From: Chloroflexota bacterium
GTDB taxonomy: Bacteria > Chloroflexota > Ktedonobacteria > Ktedonobacterales > Ktedonobacteraceae
Reading direction: 5' to 3'
Length of the DNA stretch: 16,259 bases
NCBI GenBank assembly: GCA_005881495.1
Contig: VBHI01000360.1
Span: 1-16,259 of the forward strand
Position numbers and translations under genes: made by a program. The notes under the pieces are model-generated. The model was not told where the DNA came from. It saw only the letters and a program-made list of their open reading frames with translations, and ran no database searches. Shown piece after piece: positions 14,006 to 16,259 of this stretch (position 1 is the stretch's first letter; every line of letters begins with the position of its first letter).

Positions 14006-15394
14006 TTACGAGAGCACATCTTCACCCGAAGATGTTGAGATAGTGATTTGATAATTTGCTCCACACGATTCACGCACTACGAGGCTGGTAGGCAATAGTA
14101 TTCGCGTTGGCAGAGGGTGTTGCGCGTCCCTTGTACCTTCTCCACCTGTTGTATGCCAAGTTCTGGCAGGATACCTTCCTTCCTGGGTTAGCCTTTGCTG
14201 AGAGGAGACCATGGATAACAATAGCTCCATACCGCTTTTCCCCATCTCGTAAACCGGCTGCCTGATGGTTGTCAGCGCAGGTCGGACATGAGCGGAGGGA
14301 GCATCATCGTCAAAGCCTACGAGCGCAATATCCTGCGGGATGGAGATCCCATGCTCTTCAGCCGCCGATAAAACACCGTAGGCCATCTGGTCAGTGGCAG
14401 CAAAGATGGCGGTAGGTCGTTTTTCGAGTGGGAGTTCAAATAATTTTTTGGCACAGGAGCGCCCAGTAGGTGGCATGAAGTCGCCCTCCAACACCAGCTC
14501 AGGATCGGGGGTAATTCCTTCGTCGAGTAAGGCCTGGCGATAACCGTTATAGCGGTCATGTGAGGCAAGATACTCGTTTGGGCCCTGGATATGTGCGATG
14601 CGGCGGTGACCAAGTTTGATCAGGTGACGAACAGCCATATAGGCTCCGGCGGTATTGTCCGTCCCTACCCACGGAGTGGTCTGTTCCAATTGATCATCAA
14701 TGATCACAACGGGAAATCCCTGCTGGTAGAGTCGCGTCAGTTGTTGTGACGCGCGAGCAGGAAAGACAGCCAGCAGGCCAGCAGTGAGTTGAGTCGCCAG
14801 GAGACGGCTAATGACTTCGCTACGGTCTCTTTCGAGATCTTCATCTTTGACACTGTAGAGCACTAACTCATACGGTGTGTTCTCTATAGCATCAGCAATT
14901 CCACGTAAAAGATCGGGGATAAGCGGCCAGGTGAGCGAGGGAATGAGCATGCCGATAAGCCGGTTGCGTCCACCAGCCAGCCCTGAGGCGGTGATACTCG
15001 GCACAAAGCTTTGCATAATCTGACGAACACGAGCATAACTGGGTGGGTTCCATCCCTGCTCTCGTGCAATCGCCGTTACTTGACGATGAATAGCGGCGAC
15101 AGAACGCGGAGGGGTTTGTAAGACCAGCTCCTCCACCAGTGTGATGGCATCCGGAGGCAAGCGACGCGACGTTCCTTTGTCGGAACGTTCTTCGTCTGCC
15201 AAACCAGCGATGCCCTTTTCACGATAGCGCTTGACCCACCGCTGGACCGTACTGGCAGGAACGTTGTGGATACGCGCCACATGAGCCTGGCTGACGCCAT
15301 CTTCCAGAGCCGAACGAATGATCGTAAAGCGGGTGTATGCTTGTGTTCTTTGGTCCTTGGAAAGGGCCGCAAGTGGGACAGGTTGTTCCGTCAT
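14006..15394 (-). CDS. LacI-type sensor regulator with transposase-like N-terminal DNA-binding region
   Basis: 462 residues, ATG with GGGAG ten bases upstream. Residues about 145-445 are a LacI/GalR-type periplasmic-binding-like sensor: IGMLIPSLTWPLIPDLLRGI, VVIIDD (229-234), VGTDNTAGAYMAVRHLIKLG, HRRIAHIQGP, PTAIFAATDQMAYGVL, IALVGFDDD (356-363), LTTIRQP, and LPTSLVVRESC (434-444). The usual N-terminal 50-residue LacI helix-turn-helix and hinge are absent. Instead, residues 12-130 show two modules: a homeodomain-like HTH (DGVSQAHVARIHNVPASTVQRW, here split as DGVSQAHVARIHNVP and STVQRWVKRYREKGIAGL), then RSDKGTSRRL and a second winged-helix-like part (SVAAIHRQVTAIAREQG, PSYARVRQIM). That arrangement is typical of transposase N-termini of the Mu/IS481 type. 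About 25 extra residues precede the C-terminal LPTSLVVRESC. It probably binds a sugar and controls the adjacent transport locus and itself. Confidence 0.88.
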   Translation of the reverse strand: MTEQPVPLAALSKDQRTQAYTRFTIIRSALEDGVSQAHVARIHNVPASTVQRWVKRYREKGIAGLADEERSDKGTSRRLPPDAITLVEELVLQTPPRSVAAIHRQVTAIAREQGWNPPSYARVRQIMQSFVPSITASGLAGGRNRLIGMLIPSLTWPLIPDLLRGIADAIENTPYELVLYSVKDEDLERDRSEVISRLLATQLTAGLLAVFPARASQQLTRLYQQGFPVVIIDDQLEQTTPWVGTDNTAGAYMAVRHLIKLGHRRIAHIQGPNEYLASHDRYNGYRQALLDEGITPDPELVLEGDFMPPTGRSCAKKLFELPLEKRPTAIFAATDQMAYGVLSAAEEHGISIPQDIALVGFDDDAPSAHVRPALTTIRQPVYEMGKSGMELLLSMVSSQQRLTQEGRYPARTWHTTGGEGTRDAQHPLPTRILLPTSLVVRESCGANYQITISTSSGEDVLS

Positions 15395-15441
15395 AACAAG
15401 GCATCTCCCATAGGCAAGAAACCAATAGTATTTCCTCCCTC

Positions 15442-15471
15442 ATTATAGCCTAACACCCACATAATTGTCAA
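15442..15471 (-). promoter_or_regulatory. Consensus sigma-70 promoter of the regulator gene
   Basis: On the minus strand, TTGACA (15466-15471) and TATAAT (15442-15447) are both perfect matches to consensus, with an 18-base spacer. The start codon at 15394 implies a leader of about 40 bases. The -35 box is inside the left arm of the palindrome at 15454-15491, so a protein bound there would block RNA polymerase. Confidence 0.8.
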
Positions 15472-15512
15472 GTTTGACAATTATGTGGGTGAATTTGACA
15501 ATTATATGAGTG
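15454..15512. promoter_or_regulatory. Operator: 18-bp half-sites as a palindrome plus a third copy
   Basis: CACCCACATAATTGTCAA (15454-15471) and its exact complement TTGACAATTATGTGGGTG (15474-15491) flank a 2-base centre. A third copy, TTGACAATTATATGAGTG (15495-15512, 16 of 18 identical), follows as a direct repeat whose start is 21 bp from the second, i.e. two helical turns. The third copy also begins an 8-bp inverted pair, AATTTGAC (15492-15499) and GTCAAATT (15513-15520). Overlap with the regulator's -35 box points to autoregulation. Confidence 0.75.
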
Positions 15513-15558
15513 GTCAAATTTCGCGGAATGAAACCAGGCGAGGCAGGGGAGGTTTGGT

Positions 15559-15657
15559 TTAGCCGTACTCTTCGTCTAATTCAATCCCAACAAACGGCTC
15601 TTTGCGCTGGTGGATGTTGGCTAACGGCACACCCACTGCATCCATAAACTGTATCAT
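15559..15657 (-). CDS. Possible 32-residue small ORF
   Basis: ATG at 15657 to TAA at 15559-15561 gives MIQFMDAVGVPLANIHQRKE and ends in GIELDEEYG. It begins 8 bases after the stop of the 51-residue ORF, in another frame, with an in-frame stop just upstream and no strong ribosome-binding site. The residues look protein-like, so it may be a coupled small gene or the shifted C-terminal part of a protein that begins at 15821. I do not recognise a family. Confidence 0.3.
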   Translation of the reverse strand: MIQFMDAVGVPLANIHQRKEPFVGIELDEEYG

Positions 15658-15665
15658 CTCTGTCT

Positions 15666-15821
15666 CTATCTACGTTCGTGCGTATCTTCAGGCGCGGCGA
15701 AAGTTGCTAAAAGACGCCCGCTATGGTGCGCCCCACGATTGTCCGTGTCCTTACTATGCCCAACATAATACTCTTCCCCATTATACCTGATATAAATTCC
15801 TGGTTTTGGTGCTTTTGACAT
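15666..15821 (-). CDS. Small hypothetical protein, 51 residues
   Basis: ATG at 15821 with AGGAGG (15832-15837) ten bases upstream, one of the best ribosome-binding sites in the window. The product begins MSKAPKPGIYIRYNGEEYYV and continues with GHSKDTDNRGAHHSGRLL to a TAG at 15666-15668. It is small, polar, Tyr/His-containing and has no signal peptide or membrane helix; I do not recognise it. The stop codon of the gene before it (15838-15840) directly abuts its ribosome-binding site, so the two are probably cotranscribed and translationally coupled. The following ORF in a different frame raises the possibility of a frameshift near 15660-15700, which would make one protein of about 85 residues. 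Confidence 0.5.
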   Translation of the reverse strand: MSKAPKPGIYIRYNGEEYYVGHSKDTDNRGAHHSGRLLATFAAPEDTHERR

Positions 15822-15837
15822 ATTTTCTCTTCCTCCT

Positions 15838-16259
15838 CTACACCCTCTGCAAAACGCTTATGTGTTCATCCAGGAGGAAACTCCTGAAAGTTTCCGGAGC
15901 GTTCTCGATGAAGGCCTCAATCCAACCCGTGATGCGCCCGGCTTTCCAAAGGTCTGCACAGGACGGTTCGTTCAAGATCATCATGAAATGGTCAAGGATT
16001 CTTTGACTGGTGAGAGGGAAGGGAGGCCAATGCCGTTCGTCGTAGAACTCCAGGTATCCGGTGGTATGTCCATCACTAAAAGGGTCATTCGGGTCTACCA
16101 GTTCAAAGTGACCATTCTTACGCGATTGAAGGATAACATGGCCGCAACATGGGTGAGTTGAGCAATTCGCAAGCATCGGGAAAAGGGGGCAAAAAGAGGA
16201 AAACAGGCAGCCGTCACTCTTACTTGTAGGCTTGTGAAGGATATAACGCCTTTTCAGGC
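15838..16259 (-). CDS. Hypothetical Cys/His-containing protein, probably partial at right edge
   Basis: The frame ending at TAG 15838-15840 is open to the right edge (139 residues visible). An internal ATG at 16176 would give 112 residues, but no ribosome-binding site precedes it, so the true start may lie outside the window. Visible features are a Cys/His cluster CSTHPCCGH next to that ATG, with two more Cys (GCLFSSFCPLF) in the upstream extension. Further on are GHFELVDPNDPFSDGHTTGY and an aromatic/acidic stretch, then amphipathic helices (SQRILDHFMMILNEP, RITGWIEAFIENAPETF). The cysteines hint at metal binding, but no family is recognised. It is the upstream partner of the 51-residue ORF. 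Plus-strand ORFs over the same bases look less protein-like. Confidence 0.5.
   Translation of the reverse strand, partial: LKRRYILHKPTSKSDGCLFSSFCPLFPMLANCSTHPCCGHVILQSRKNGHFELVDPNDPFSDGHTTGYLEFYDERHWPPFPLTSQRILDHFMMILNEPSCADLWKAGRITGWIEAFIENAPETFRSFLLDEHISVLQRV

Noticed and set aside
15862..16161. 99-residue plus-strand ORF at the right end
   Set aside because: The minus-strand frame is open to the window edge, is tightly coupled to a small gene with a strong ribosome-binding site, and has more protein-like composition.

Overview
The window most resembles a piece of a Ktedonobacteria-like (Chloroflexota) chromosome. This is an inference from a eukaryotic-type kinase gene with a Pro/Thr-rich extracellular tail, a large TPR protein, a peptide-type ABC sugar locus, and REP-like repeats of kinds I associate with that group (arms ending in CCCCTACTA, and the TGTCATGCTGAGCGCAGCGA type). 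No rRNA or tRNA gene is visible to confirm it.

Layout. Positions 1-260 (minus) hold the N-terminus of an FAD/NAD(P)-dependent oxidoreductase cut by the window edge. Positions 261-1033 are non-coding and repeat-rich: a duplicated ribosome-binding site, a 43-bp tandem repeat, and a REP-like hairpin enclosed by 10-bp inverted repeats. Two plus-strand genes follow. The first (1034-2926) encodes a kinase-fold protein that has lost its catalytic residues and continues through one membrane helix into an extracytoplasmic Rieske [2Fe-2S] domain. The second (3094-5241) encodes a 715-residue TPR protein with an unusual 75-residue super-repeat. A hairpin terminator and a good promoter separate them.

From 5236 to 15394 all genes are on the minus strand and form one carbohydrate-uptake locus. 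In transcription order they are a LacI-type sensor regulator with a transposase-like DNA-binding region, a lipoprotein solute-binding protein (family 5), two permeases, two ATPases, a family-4 glycosidase and a BadF-type sugar kinase. The permease-ATPase core is tightly coupled: a 6-bp gap, then two ATGA overlaps. A strong hairpin lies between the binding-protein gene and the first permease. The last gene of the locus overlaps the end of the convergent TPR gene by 6 bp.

The likely logic is this. The binding protein and ABC transporter import a (beta-)oligosaccharide without a phosphotransferase system. The kinase phosphorylates a sugar inside the cell, and the NAD+/metal-dependent GH4 enzyme hydrolyses a glycoside or 6-phospho-glycoside. 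The regulator probably controls itself through a near-perfect 38-bp palindrome that covers its own -35 box, with a third half-site two helical turns away.

Right of the regulator (15559-16259, minus) is a poorly recognised set of short genes: a Cys/His-containing hypothetical open at the window edge, a 51-residue ORF with an excellent ribosome-binding site, and a possible 32-residue ORF.

The strongest candidates for something new are the pseudokinase-Rieske fusion and the transposase-HTH/LacI-sensor hybrid with its matching long operator.
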